From Frankia sp. AgB32 (GTDB lineage: Bacteria > Actinomycetota > Actinomycetes > Frankiales > Frankiaceae), in NCBI RefSeq assembly GCF_023243045.1, contig NZ_JALKFX010000075.1:1-45928 (forward strand): DNA of 45,928 bases, read 5' to 3'. Below are positions 32,450 through 41,952 of the stretch, one piece after another. The notes below the pieces were generated by a model. It searched no databases. It was not told where the DNA came from and saw only the letters and a program-made list of their open reading frames with translations. The position numbers were made by a program, and so were the translations under genes. Position 1 is the stretch's first letter; each line of letters begins with the position of its first letter.

Positions 32450-32938
32450 TCAGACGGAGACGGGTCCGAGCGTCGAGTACGACGAGCTCGAACTGCTGCT
32501 CGTGCTGAACCCGCCGGAAACGCCCACAACAATCAGAATGATCAGGGGCACGAGCGCGGCGACAGCCGAGATGATGCACCACAGGCGCGCCTTCCTGGAT
32601 GCGTCGAGGGCGCCGTCAACGTCGCCCACCGCCCGGCGGCCGTCGACCTTGGTGGCATAGATGATGGCGACGACACCGGCCGGCAGGCAGCACAGGACCG
32701 TCACCACGATCGACTGCCACAGGTAGTTCGGGACGGGCTGGCCGTACGGCGGCGGCGGGCCGAACCCGCCCGGGCCGCCGTAGTTCGGTGCCCCGTAGCT
32801 CTGCGGCGCACCGTAACCACCCGGGGGCGGGCCGTACCCCTGCGGAGCGCCGTACCCTCCCTGGCCATAACCGCCCTGGCCCTGGTCGTAACCACCCTGG
32901 GGATATCCGCCCGGCGGGTACTCGGGTGGCTGGGACAT
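32450..32938 (-). CDS. CD225/dispanin-like protein with Gly/Tyr-rich N-terminus
   Basis: A 162-residue protein. Residues 1-70 are a low-complexity Gly/Tyr/Pro/Gln domain with GGY and YGAP repeats, of the kind that phase-separates or sticks to itself. Residues 71-140 are a CD225-like domain with NYLWQSIVVTVLCCLPAGVV, the loop GDVDGALDASRKARLW and a second membrane helix. A Ser-rich tail ends the protein. It shares the LWQS..V..LCCLP core with the downstream gene, so one probably arose from the other by duplication. ATG 32938 has GGAG upstream. It is the first gene of this two-gene operon. Confidence 0.85.
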   Translation of the reverse strand: MSQPPEYPPGGYPQGGYDQGQGGYGQGGYGAPQGYGPPPGGYGAPQSYGAPNYGGPGGFGPPPPYGQPVPNYLWQSIVVTVLCCLPAGVVAIIYATKVDGRRAVGDVDGALDASRKARLWCIISAVAALVPLIILIVVGVSGGFSTSSSSSSSYSTLGPVSV

Positions 32939-33475
32939 ACGGCGGGCTCCTGGAGATGCGGCGGGGCGGGCGCGGGCCGGACGAGGCCCACGCGGTCACG
33001 GATGTGTACCTCGCGGCGGCGCCCGGACCGCGCACATTGTGGCACAACCAACGCTGTCCCACGCCGTCCGGCGGAAGCTCGGCGGCGCGGTCAGCTGCAC
33101 GCTCCCGGGGTCCGTGGCGGCCCGTGGCCGGTCGGCCCGGTCGGTTCGGCCGGGCCGGACGTGCACTCACGGGGAACCCCTCATGACCGTTGGACGGCGA
33201 AACCCACCAATAGAACAAGGACCACACATCGCTCACGGATCGATGACTAGGGCAAATCGTGCATAACTCTCATGCCAGGACGGCAGCATGAAAATCGTCC
33301 GTGTAATGTCTGGTCACATCTGACCAGGAAAACGGTCGGGAGACCGAGGGGGTATCCCGACCACACACCCACATCTCTGGCCGCTGCGCGACATGGAGGT
33401 CATGAGCTTCGATCTCGAAGCCCGGGACCCGGGGGGGTTCTGACGCCGACACGCCACGCACGGAGGGATACCGCG
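32939..33475. promoter_or_regulatory. Long divergent region between CD225 operon and GH26-like gene
   Basis: This 537-bp stretch has no gene I can support. It must carry the promoters of the leftward CD225 operon and the rightward glycosidase. From about 33180 to 33330 it is less GC-rich. It then contains two strong hairpins in what would be the glycosidase leader (separate entry). TGCC and GGCA, and CATGC and GCATG, form another small dyad near 33271-33291. No known riboswitch consensus was recognised. Confidence 0.45.
33310..33362 (+). promoter_or_regulatory. Two consecutive hairpins in GH26-like gene leader
   Basis: The first hairpin is CTGGTCA (33310-33316) with TGACCAG (33321-33327) and a 4-nt loop. 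The second is GGTCGGGA (33334-33341) with TCCCGACC (33355-33362) and a 13-nt loop. Both stems are perfect, and they lie 113-166 nt before the start codon. This could be an attenuator or an uncharacterised structured leader. Confidence 0.45.
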
Positions 33476-34792
33476 GTGAAACACCGAGTGGAGCGTCCGC
33501 CCAACTCGCCTACCGCCCGCGCCGGCTCCCGTCGCCGCCGCCGCCGCCCGCAACACCCTGCCTGGATCGCCTCGCTCGGCGTGCTCGCCCTGTTGGCCGC
33601 GGGACTGGGTTGGACCCTCGTCCCGACCGACGAGACCAGCGACGGCTCCGCCACCGTGGAGGCCGCCGCCGCCCGGATCCGGCCGCATCACAACACGCCC
33701 ACCCCGAAGCCCAGCACGACGGCACGGGCCGGCACCCCCACCACCATCCCCACCGCCAGCGCGACCCCGGGAGACCCACGGGCGACGGGCACTGGCAGCC
33801 AACCCGTCACGACCACGACCACGCGGCCGGCTACCTCGCCGGCCCCCACCACCCGGGCCGCGCAGGCCCCGACGGTGCCCGCGGCCCCCGCCGTGCCGGC
33901 CGGTGGTGGCGGCGGCTCGGTGCCCGGTGGCATGAGCGGCGTGGCCGCCGGTTCGCTGAAGCAGCTGCAGGCATGGGAGGCCTTCCGCGGTTCGCCGGCC
34001 TCCGTCGTGATGACCTTCGCCGACCGGAGCAGCTGGCAGACCATCACCAATCCGTGGGTCGGCAGCGGACCGGACAAGTTCTCCACGTTCAGCGGCACCT
34101 GGGTGATCTCGCAGCCGTTCTTCCCCACCGGCGGCGGCGACATGAACTCCTGCGCGAGCGGCGCCTACTCCAGCCACTGGGCCGACTACGGCCGCTGGCT
34201 GGTCAGCAAGGGCCGGCCAGCCACCATCACCCGGCTCGCCTGGGAGTTCAACGGCAACTGGTTCCCCTGGTCGGTGTCCAGGACCAACGCGACCACCTGG
34301 GTCAACTGCTTCCGGCAGGTCGTCAGCGCGATCCGCTCGACCGACCCGCAGGCCCGTATCGACTGGGCGCTCAACGCCCACAGCGGCGGCGCCTGGTCGG
34401 TCTACCCGGGTGACGCCTACGTCGACATCATCGGCATCGACAGCTACGACCAGTGGCCGGCGAGCACCACCGACGTCGCGTTCGCCTCGCAGTGCGCCCA
34501 GGACACCGGGCTGTGCTCGGTGATCGCGTTCGCGCGCGTGCACGGCAAGCAGTTCTCGGTGCCGGAATGGGGCCTGGTCGGGAAGTCCGACACCGGCGCG
34601 GGCAAGGCCGGGCAGGCCGGCGGCGACAACCCCGTCTACATCCGCGACATGTACAACACGTTCAAGGCGAACAAGGACGTGCTGGCCTACGAGTCGTACT
34701 TCAACGACTCCGCGGCGGGCAACGTGCACTCGTCGCTGATCAACCCGACCGAGAACCCGAGCGGCGCCGCCACCTACGCCTCGCTGTGGTGA
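33476..34792 (+). CDS. Membrane-anchored GH26-like glycoside hydrolase
   Basis: A 438-residue secreted or anchored protein. A basic N-terminus (RRRRRRP) precedes one hydrophobic helix (about 28-45, WIASLGVLALLAAGLGW). A Thr/Pro/Ala-rich wall-spanning linker runs to about residue 160. The catalytic TIM barrel follows, resembling family GH26 beta-mannanases and related enzymes: acid/base Glu257 in RLAWEFNGNW and nucleophile Glu364 in FSVPEWGL, with WALNAHSGG and IIGIDSYDQW on intervening strands. The substrate could be mannan or another beta-glycan, including the cell's own polysaccharide. GTG 33476 has CGGAGGGA at 8-nt spacing; a longer frame upstream lies in the structured leader. Confidence 0.82.
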   Translation: MKHRVERPPNSPTARAGSRRRRRRPQHPAWIASLGVLALLAAGLGWTLVPTDETSDGSATVEAAAARIRPHHNTPTPKPSTTARAGTPTTIPTASATPGDPRATGTGSQPVTTTTTRPATSPAPTTRAAQAPTVPAAPAVPAGGGGGSVPGGMSGVAAGSLKQLQAWEAFRGSPASVVMTFADRSSWQTITNPWVGSGPDKFSTFSGTWVISQPFFPTGGGDMNSCASGAYSSHWADYGRWLVSKGRPATITRLAWEFNGNWFPWSVSRTNATTWVNCFRQVVSAIRSTDPQARIDWALNAHSGGAWSVYPGDAYVDIIGIDSYDQWPASTTDVAFASQCAQDTGLCSVIAFARVHGKQFSVPEWGLVGKSDTGAGKAGQAGGDNPVYIRDMYNTFKANKDVLAYESYFNDSAAGNVHSSLINPTENPSGAATYASLW

Positions 34793-34796
34793 GCCC

Positions 34797-34848
34797 GGCC
34801 CGCCGGCGCGGCCCCGTCCTACAGACGGATCGGCCGCGCCGGCGGGCC
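34797..34848. terminator. Strong bidirectional terminator overlapping the Nudix gene end
   Basis: A perfect 17-bp stem joins 34797-34813 to 34832-34848; the loop holds a further CCGTC/GACGG stem (34814-34818 with 34824-34828). It lies between convergent genes. The right arm encodes the last residues of the Nudix protein, whose stop codon (34821-34819) falls in the loop. Confidence 0.75.
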
Positions 34849-35298
34849 GGACCGCAGCCACCCCTCGACCAGCCCGGCCAGGGCGGTCGGGTACACCGTC
34901 TCCGCCGTGGCCCGCAGCTCCGGCATGGTCCACCAGGCCCAGCGGAGCATCGATCGACGCTCGGTCTCCGTCCAGGACGAGGCGTCGAGCTCGATACGGT
35001 GCGGCACCCGGGCGACGAAGAACGTCTCCGCCTGCCGGTAGTCCCGGCCCAGGTAGGTGAAGGACGAGCGGCGGGTGGCGACCGCCGGGCCGGGCTCGGC
35101 GAGCCGGTAGCCGACCTCCTCGAACACCTCCCGGACCGCGGCCTGCTCGGCGGTCTCCCCCGGGTCGAGACCGCCCCCGGGCACGTGCCACCAGCGGGGC
35201 GCCGCGGCGAGGGTCGGATCGTGCGATTCGAGCAGCAGGATCGCGTCGGCGGGGTCGACCAGCACGACGCGCGCGGCCAACCGGGACTTCAGGGGCAT
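34819..35298 (-). CDS. Nudix hydrolase
   Basis: A 159-residue hydrolase of nucleoside-diphosphate-linked compounds. The complete Nudix box G-x5-E-x7-R-E-x-x-E-E-x-G is present: GLDPGETAEQAAVREVFEEV starting near residue 46, with the metal-binding glutamates intact. WWHVPGGG just before the box is typical of MutT/ADP-ribose pyrophosphatase-like proteins in actinobacteria. ATG 35298 has GAGG 9 nt upstream; a GTG six bases earlier would leave only 3 nt. The last codons form half of a terminator stem, which constrains the C-terminal sequence ARPIRL. Confidence 0.92.
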   Translation of the reverse strand: MPLKSRLAARVVLVDPADAILLLESHDPTLAAAPRWWHVPGGGLDPGETAEQAAVREVFEEVGYRLAEPGPAVATRRSSFTYLGRDYRQAETFFVARVPHRIELDASSWTETERRSMLRWAWWTMPELRATAETVYPTALAGLVEGWLRSGPPARPIRL

Positions 35299-35340
35299 AC
35301 CCACCAGCCTCGCAGCCGGCGGCCGTGGCCGTGGCCGTGG

Positions 35341-36000
35341 CTAAAGGCCGACCGGAGTGTCCCGCAGGCGCTCGACCTCGGTCTCGGCGCCGCGCAGCTC
35401 GACCTGGGCAACGGTCGTCCGACCGAACGCGTACAGCACCAGTTCCTCCGGCATGCCGACGATCTCCACACCGGGCTCACCGGAGCGCAGGACACGCCGA
35501 CCCGGCCGGTCGACGCGCTCGGCGACCACGCCGACACCCGCCCGGCGGAACCCGGCGAAACCGATCAGCCGCAGCGCCGCCCACATCGCGCCCCGGCCCG
35601 TCTCGTCGAGTTCCCGCGGCTTCCACCCCGGGACGGCGCGGCGGACGTCCTCGGTGTGGACGAAGTACTCCACGAAGTTCGTCGCGTCGTCGAACAGCCC
35701 GATACGGGTCGGCTGCCACCAGGGCGGCCCGGCGCGGAAGGTCTCGACCAGCTCGGGGTAGGTGTGCGAGCGCATGGTGGCCCGCTCGGCCCGCTCGGTG
35801 AGGCCGTGCAGGCCACCGATCACCAGGCCCGGGGCGGCCCAGGGCACATGTTCGCGGGTGACGAGGTGAGCGACCAGATCATGGTTGGTCCAGCCGGCGC
35901 ACAGGGTGGGATGCCCCGGGCCGAGCTCGGTGAGCAGCTCGGCCAGTGCCTGCCGCTGCACGCGCGCCCGCCGCGGAGCGGGTTGCGATCCGGTCGCCAT
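35341..36000 (-). CDS. TIGR03085-type protein (mycothiol-dependent isomerase fold)
   Basis: A 219-residue protein of the DinB/maleylpyruvate-isomerase N-terminal fold. Conserved text includes GPGHPTLCAGWTNHDLVAHL (putative metal His), REHVPWAAPG, and the second metal region FVEYFVHTEDVRRA with its paired His. The C-terminal part (ELDETGRGAMWAAL onward) is the TIGR03085 extension. Actinobacterial members are thought to bind metal and possibly mycothiol. Their function is not established. It is preceded on the same strand by the signalling operon (46-bp gap) and followed by the Nudix gene (42-bp gap), so read-through is possible. ATG 36000 is the family start. Confidence 0.85.
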   Translation of the reverse strand: MATGSQPAPRRARVQRQALAELLTELGPGHPTLCAGWTNHDLVAHLVTREHVPWAAPGLVIGGLHGLTERAERATMRSHTYPELVETFRAGPPWWQPTRIGLFDDATNFVEYFVHTEDVRRAVPGWKPRELDETGRGAMWAALRLIGFAGFRRAGVGVVAERVDRPGRRVLRSGEPGVEIVGMPEELVLYAFGRTTVAQVELRGAETEVERLRDTPVGL

Positions 36001-36046
36001 GTCCGCACTCTAGGCGATGGATCGGCCGCCGCCGCGGCAGGTGGCA

Positions 36047-36483
36047 CTACTGACCGGGGAGCCGGGCGACAGTCACGAAGAACTCGTCGATGTGGCGGAC
36101 CACGGCCACGAACCGCTCGAAGTCCACCGGCTTCGTGATGTACGCGTTGGCGTGCAGGTCATAGCTGCGCAGCACGTCCTCCTCCGCCTCGGAGGTGGTG
36201 AGCACCACGATGGGGATCCGCCGCAGCCGCTCGTCCCCCTTGACCTCGCGCAGGACCTCCCGGCCGTCGCGCCGCGGCAGGTTGAGGTCGAGCAGGATCA
36301 GGTCGGGGCGGGTGGCCCCGGCGTACTGCCCCTCGCCGCGCAGGTAGGCGAGCGCTTCCACCCCGTCGCTGACCACGTTCAGGTGGTTGCGCAGCTTGTG
36401 GTCCTCGAAGGCCTCCCGGGTCATCAGGACGTCGCCAGGGTCATCCTCGACGAGCAGCACCTCGACAGGGACGATCGGTTCGG

Positions 36484-36487
<4 letters not shown>
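36047..36487 (-). CDS. Stand-alone receiver (Rcp1/CheY-like)
   Basis: A 146-residue single-domain response regulator without output domain. Acidic residues are in [10 protein letters not shown], the phospho-acceptor Asp is in [13 protein letters not shown], the Thr is in VVLTTSEA and the Lys is in ITKPVDFE. The [13 protein letters not shown] sequence is typical of Rcp1-type receivers, which pair with phytochrome-like kinases. GTG 36487 overlaps the kinase stop (GTGA), making kinase and receiver a coupled pair. Its likely role is phosphotransfer, possibly to the receiver-PP2C protein encoded at the head of the operon. Confidence 0.93.
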
Positions 36488-38156
<1,669 letters not shown>

Positions 38157-38157
<1 letters not shown>

Positions 38158-39353
38158 CAGTCGTCCCCCCACAGCAGAAGAAGGAGAGCGACGTCGTCGG
38201 TGAGCGGACCGCCGTTGCGGGCCTCGACCCGGTCGATGAGGCTGTCGAGCAGGTGGTCCGGGCCGCCGTCCGGCCACAGGCGGGAGATCTCGGGCAGCAC
38301 GCCCTCCCAGCCGAGGGGTTCCCCGCCCGGGCCGTCGCGCCCCTCCAGCAGACCGTCGGTGGCGAGCAGCACCGCCCAGCGGGAGCCGAGCTCGACGTGG
38401 ACCTCCTCGGTCAGGTCCTCGTCGAGGATGCCGAGGGCGGGGCCGACAACGGCGCCCGGCAGGGCGGCGAGCCGCGGGTGCAGCAGGGCCGGCGGCGGGT
38501 GGCCGGCGAGGCGCATCCGCGCGCTCTCCCGGTCGGGCGCGACCGACAGCGCGCAGACCGTCGCGAAGATCTCGTCGTGGAGACGCTCGCTGACCAGCAC
38601 GCGTTGCAGGTAGCCGAGCCGGTCGGCCTCGGGGACCCCCGCGAGCACGAGGGTGCGCCAGGCGATGCGCAGGCTCACCCCGAGGGCGGCCTCGTCCGGC
38701 CCGTGCCCGCACACGTCGCCGAGCAGGACGTGCACCGTGCCGTCCGGAGTCGACACCATGTCGTAGAAGTCGCCGCCGAGCAGCGACTGGCGCCGGCCCG
38801 GGCGGTAGCGGGCGGTGTGCCGAAGCCGGCGGTCGTCGTAGAGGGGGCGCGGAAGCAGGCCGCGTTCGAGGCGGGCCCGCTCGTTGGCGCGCAGCTCCGA
38901 CTCGCGCAGCGCCCGGGCGGCGGTGTCGGCCCGCTTGCGCTCGATGGCGTAGCGCACGGCGCGCACCAGGTCACGACCATTCACCTGGCCCTTGACCAGG
39001 TAGTCCTGGGCGCCGCCGGCCACCGCCTCGGCGCCTCGGTACTCGTCGACGAGACCGGTGAGCACCACCACCGGCGCGCCGGACTCGACCGCCAGCAGCC
39101 GGCGCAGCGCCGACAGGCCCTCGCTGTCCGGCAGGCCCAGGTCCAGCAGGACGCAGGCGCTGCCCGCACTGCCGCGTACCGCTTCGGCCACGGTACGTAC
39201 CCGGGTTACCTCGACCGGCGCCGCGGCCTCGTCGAGCAGTTCTGACACCAGATAGGCATCAGCGTCGTCATCCTCGACGAGAAGGATCGGCCAGATCACG
39301 TTCGCCGGATCGGACTCCGACGCGCGGACCGCGGCGCTCTCGGTTGCTGACAC
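38157..39353 (-). CDS. Receiver-PP2C (SpoIIE/RsbU-type) phosphatase
   Basis: A 398-residue two-domain protein. The receiver (about 18-140) has LLVEDDDAD, phospho-acceptor Asp in VLLDLGLPDSEG, VVLTG and YLVKG. A helical linker leads to a PP2C-like phosphatase domain (about 185-395) with GGDFYDM, LLGDVCGHG and TDDVALLLL, which hold the metal-binding Asp residues. RsbU/RssB-like proteins of this type dephosphorylate anti-anti-sigma factors or set general stress sigma activity. GTG 39353 has GAGGAGA very close upstream; ATG 39410 is an alternative. It is the first of three overlapping signalling genes. No anti-sigma gene lies nearby. Confidence 0.92.
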
Positions 39354-39377
39354 TCTCTCCTCGGCAGTGCGATGCGC

Positions 39378-39392
39378 GGGCCATTTTGGCCC
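39378..39392. promoter_or_regulatory. Inverted repeat before receiver-phosphatase gene
   Basis: GGGCCA, TTT, TGGCCC: perfect 6-bp arms, 25 bp before the GTG start of the signalling operon. Candidate operator or leader hairpin. The longer ATG start at 39410 would place it inside the coding region. Confidence 0.3.
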
Positions 39393-39493
39393 ATCATGGA
39401 CCCGAAGCATGGCATGTCGAAGGGCGATCGCGCGGACGGGAGCACCGAACGGGCAGCCCGGCGGACCGCGGTCAGCAATCTTTCACCATCAGG

Positions 39494-40273
39494 TCAGGGC
39501 ATATCGGCCTTGGTCCGTCGGGGATCTGTGCCTTGTCCGGCCGGCTCCGCGCTGGTCCCGGGCATCTCCGACGCCGACGACTCCGACGCCGGCCACTCCG
39601 GGGCCACGGACGTCGGGCGGCCCAGCAGGTACCAGCCCCACAGCCCGGCGGGCGCGGGCTCCCGGACGGGCGCGCCGGCCACCTCGCGGGCGTCCATCAC
39701 GTCCAGCAGGTGATCGACGGTGCCCAGCAGGCGAAGAGCCAGGCTGCCGCGCCCGGCGCCGCCGTGGCCGAGGTGCGGGTGGGGGCGGGTCGGGGCGTGG
39801 CGCATGGCGGCGGCGAAGCGTCCGAGCAGGCGGTCCCGCTCCGGGTCGGTCAGGCGTGCATCGAACTCCCGGAGCAGGTCGTCCTCGGCCCGGGTGTGCG
39901 CTTCGAGCAGCCCGGCGAGGTCGTGGCGAAGGCTCGCGACGCTGTCCGCCGGGTGTTTCAGATCACCCTGCACGTACTGCTCGATCCCCCGCATCACCGA
40001 CGAGCAGCGCCGCGCCAGCCGGCCGAGCTCGGCGACCCGCGCCCGGCTGCCCGGCACCCGGTGGGCCAGCTCCGGGTAGACCACCGCCTCCATCACACCG
40101 AGGTGGGCGGAGATCGCCGCGACGGCGGCGTCACTGGCGTGCAGGGCCTGCCGCGGGTCGGACGCGGGTCCCTCCGACGGACCGGCCGCGGCACCGAGGC
40201 CGTCGGCCATCCCGACGAGGCGGGCGGCATCGGAGTGCGCCGCGTCCACCAGGGTCATCAACGCCTCAGCCAT
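39494..40273 (-). CDS. Hemerythrin/HHE-like domain protein
   Basis: A 259-residue protein with a four-helix HHE-type bundle in residues about 1-170. Likely metal histidines and acids are in HSDAARLV, AISAHLGVMEAVVYPEL and LLEAHTRAEDDLLREF, the regular H..H-x3-E pattern of hemerythrin-like proteins. These bind di-iron and sense or store oxygen, NO or redox state. The C-terminal 90 residues are Pro/Ser-rich with a helical patch, WGWYLLGRP, and are unlike the core. ATG 40273 has GAGGT at 5-nt spacing; a GTG six bases earlier is too close to it. Divergent from the DUF2314-like gene. Confidence 0.8.
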   Translation of the reverse strand: MAEALMTLVDAAHSDAARLVGMADGLGAAAGPSEGPASDPRQALHASDAAVAAISAHLGVMEAVVYPELAHRVPGSRARVAELGRLARRCSSVMRGIEQYVQGDLKHPADSVASLRHDLAGLLEAHTRAEDDLLREFDARLTDPERDRLLGRFAAAMRHAPTRPHPHLGHGGAGRGSLALRLLGTVDHLLDVMDAREVAGAPVREPAPAGLWGWYLLGRPTSVAPEWPASESSASEMPGTSAEPAGQGTDPRRTKADMP

Positions 40274-40455
40274 GGTCACCTCGCCGGTAAGAGACAGATT
40301 CCTTACGGAAAGTCGCCGATACCTCGAAGTTACGCCCCACCGACCAGGAGCGCATCCCGACCAGCCTCACGTATTGCAATCCCCTCGTCAACGAACCGTG
40401 CCAGACTCCCGCCGGGATGCCTACCCTGCGACAGCTTTCGACTACTATCGCACCC

Positions 40456-40839
40456 ATGGCTGCCAGCAATGTCCCCCTAGCCCGGGACCAGGCGATATTC
40501 GCCGCTCGCTCGCGTCTTGCCGACATTCGCCGCCGGTTCCTCGGCCATGACCTTCCGCCGCTGGGCAGCCTGATCGTCCGACATCAGGTGGCGATCCCGG
40601 ACGGGGCCGAAGCCGAATGGCCCTGGGCGCGGGTGTCCAGCTGGCCGAGTCCGGCCCTGCTGCGCGGGCGCAGCCTGAACGACGGCGCCCACCCGTCGCT
40701 GGCCCACATCCGGATGGGCGCGCTACTGCGGATCCCCAGCGCCGACATCATCGACTGGGCGATCATCGACGCCCGCGGGGAGATCGCCGAGGGCGCCTGG
40801 ACCCGCGGGCTGCGCTGCCCCGCGGACGCGGCCGGCTGA
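40456..40839 (+). CDS. DUF2314-like protein
   Basis: A 127-residue cytoplasmic protein. The segment WPWARVSSWPSPALLRGRSL, then HPSLAHIRMGALLRIPSADIIDWAII, follows the DUF2314 (YegJ-like) layout: a small beta-barrel with W-x-x-V near the start and a closing I-x-D-W. DUF2314 has no known function. The N-terminal 45 residues form a helical charged stretch (RDQAIFAARSRLADIRRRF). ATG 40456 is chosen although its RBS is weak; an ATG 39 bases upstream is possible. Convergent with the PhzF-like gene. Confidence 0.65.
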   Translation: MAASNVPLARDQAIFAARSRLADIRRRFLGHDLPPLGSLIVRHQVAIPDGAEAEWPWARVSSWPSPALLRGRSLNDGAHPSLAHIRMGALLRIPSADIIDWAIIDARGEIAEGAWTRGLRCPADAAG

Positions 40840-40858
40840 GTCCGGAACCGACCTCGGC

Positions 40859-40880
40859 CCGCGGCCGGCCCAGGCCGCGG
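40859..40880. terminator. Terminator hairpin between convergent genes
   Basis: CCGCGGCC (40859-40866) and GGCCGCGG (40873-40880) are perfect 8-bp arms with a 6-nt loop, between the DUF2314-like stop (40839) and the PhzF-like stop (40903). It could serve both. Confidence 0.55.
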
Positions 40881-40902
40881 CGCCGCCGCCGCCGGCGCGG
40901 GC

Positions 40903-41616
40903 TCAGCCGGCGAGGAGCTCGTCCAGATCGTCGATGAGCCGCGTCTCGTCCTCGACGACGAGGCCGCCGACGTCCACGAAGCCGGCCGGCCCGGGCGCGG
41001 CCAGCACGACCGACCCGACCCCGTGACGGATCTCCAACCGCCGGTCCAGCGCGGCGGCCAGCAGCATCGACGCCGACCCGCAGGCCTCGTCCTCGGCGAC
41101 CCCGTGCCGCTCGCCGAACGCCCGGGCCCGCACACGCCCGGCCGGCTCGGCCAGCCAGGCCCAGACCTGGCGCAGGTCCTCCCCGGCCGGGCGCGGCAGC
41201 GTGAGCGCGTCGACCTCGGCCGGGGAGGCCACCTGGTGATGCGTCCAGCCGGGCAGTCCGGCCAGCGCCGCACGCACCCACACCCGACCGTTCTCCTGCC
41301 AGCTCACCGCGTCACCGCCGGCCGGCCGCAGGACCGCCGGATGCCCGCCAAGCAGCCGGCCCAGCAACCAGGCCGCGCCGACGAGGGCGTCACCCGCCGT
41401 CGGCAGTTGCCGTCCGGGGGTGTAGACCTCCAGCTCGGCGAGCTCCACGTCGTCGACGAAGACCGTGGCGACGGCACCGAGGCGCCGCGCGACCACCGCC
41501 CGCTCCCGGGCATCGGGAAGCAGCTTCACGGCATCGAGCACGACGTCGAGCAGACTGCCCGCGGCACCGGTCTCGTCGGTGAAAACCCGAAGTCTGCGTA
41601 CCTCGATCTCCGTCAC
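40903..41616 (-). CDS. PhzF-family isomerase-like protein
   Basis: A 237-residue protein of the PhzF/diaminopimelate-epimerase fold. The first half starts VRRLRVFTDETGAAGSLLDVV and the second carries DEACGSASMLLAAAL, the usual C/D-x-x-x-GS-A region, with TPGRQLPTAGDALVGAAWLL as the active-site helix region. It is shorter than the 270-290 residues typical of PhzF, with compressed loops. PhzF catalyses an isomerisation in phenazine synthesis, but most homologues have other, unknown substrates and no phenazine genes are nearby. GTG 41616 has GGGAGG at 5-nt spacing. It is divergent from the CorA-like gene. Confidence 0.82.
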   Translation of the reverse strand: MTEIEVRRLRVFTDETGAAGSLLDVVLDAVKLLPDARERAVVARRLGAVATVFVDDVELAELEVYTPGRQLPTAGDALVGAAWLLGRLLGGHPAVLRPAGGDAVSWQENGRVWVRAALAGLPGWTHHQVASPAEVDALTLPRPAGEDLRQVWAWLAEPAGRVRARAFGERHGVAEDEACGSASMLLAAALDRRLEIRHGVGSVVLAAPGPAGFVDVGGLVVEDETRLIDDLDELLAG

Positions 41617-41952
41617 CTTCGCCTCCCATCAGCCCGTCAGCACGCTGACCCGGGTGATTCCGGCAGCCCGGGCCAGTCCGTCAGCTCTGCCTGTACGCGA
41701 GTTCTGCCAGTACGCACCAGACGGACCACCGCCACCGGTTTCCGTCCACGCTGACACAGTCAACCTGACCATGTGGTCAGGGTGCGGGGATCGCCCTCTG
41801 ACCACGGTCGCCGCGTTGCCACCATGGGACGTCACCATGGGACGGGCCCGACATGGGCGGCCGCCGCCGCCCGGAACCGGACCGGCCGGACCCGGCATTC
41901 CGAATCTCAGGCTTGCCGAATCTCAGGCTTGCCGAATCTCAGGGAGGACGCG
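41617..41952. promoter_or_regulatory. Divergent region before CorA-like gene
   Basis: This 336-bp gap between the PhzF-like and CorA-like genes holds a perfect hairpin CTGACCA, TG, TGGTCAG (41765-41780), a further CTGACCA downstream (about 41800-41810) and two copies of CACCATGGGACG about 15 bp apart (41819-41842). The 16-bp tandem repeats listed separately end it. No M-box or known magnesium riboswitch was recognised. Promoter hexamers are not clear. Confidence 0.4.
41900..41943 (+). repeat. 16-bp tandem repeats just before CorA-like RBS
   Basis: CCGAATCTCAGGCTTG occurs at 41900-41915 and 41916-41931, and its first 12 bases recur at 41932-41943, ending in the RBS GGAGG (41943-41947). Such leader repeats could bind a regulator in tandem, or slip to vary RBS spacing. 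Confidence 0.85.

Noticed and set aside
33182-33475. A second c-di-AMP riboswitch before the glycosidase
   Set aside because: The conserved ydaO blocks found at 44298-44483 are absent here; only simple hairpins are seen.
33314-35191. 625-codon frame antisense to the glycosidase and overlapping the Nudix gene
   Set aside because: It covers the reverse of the catalytic domain and a different frame of the Nudix gene, and it lacks recognisable motifs.
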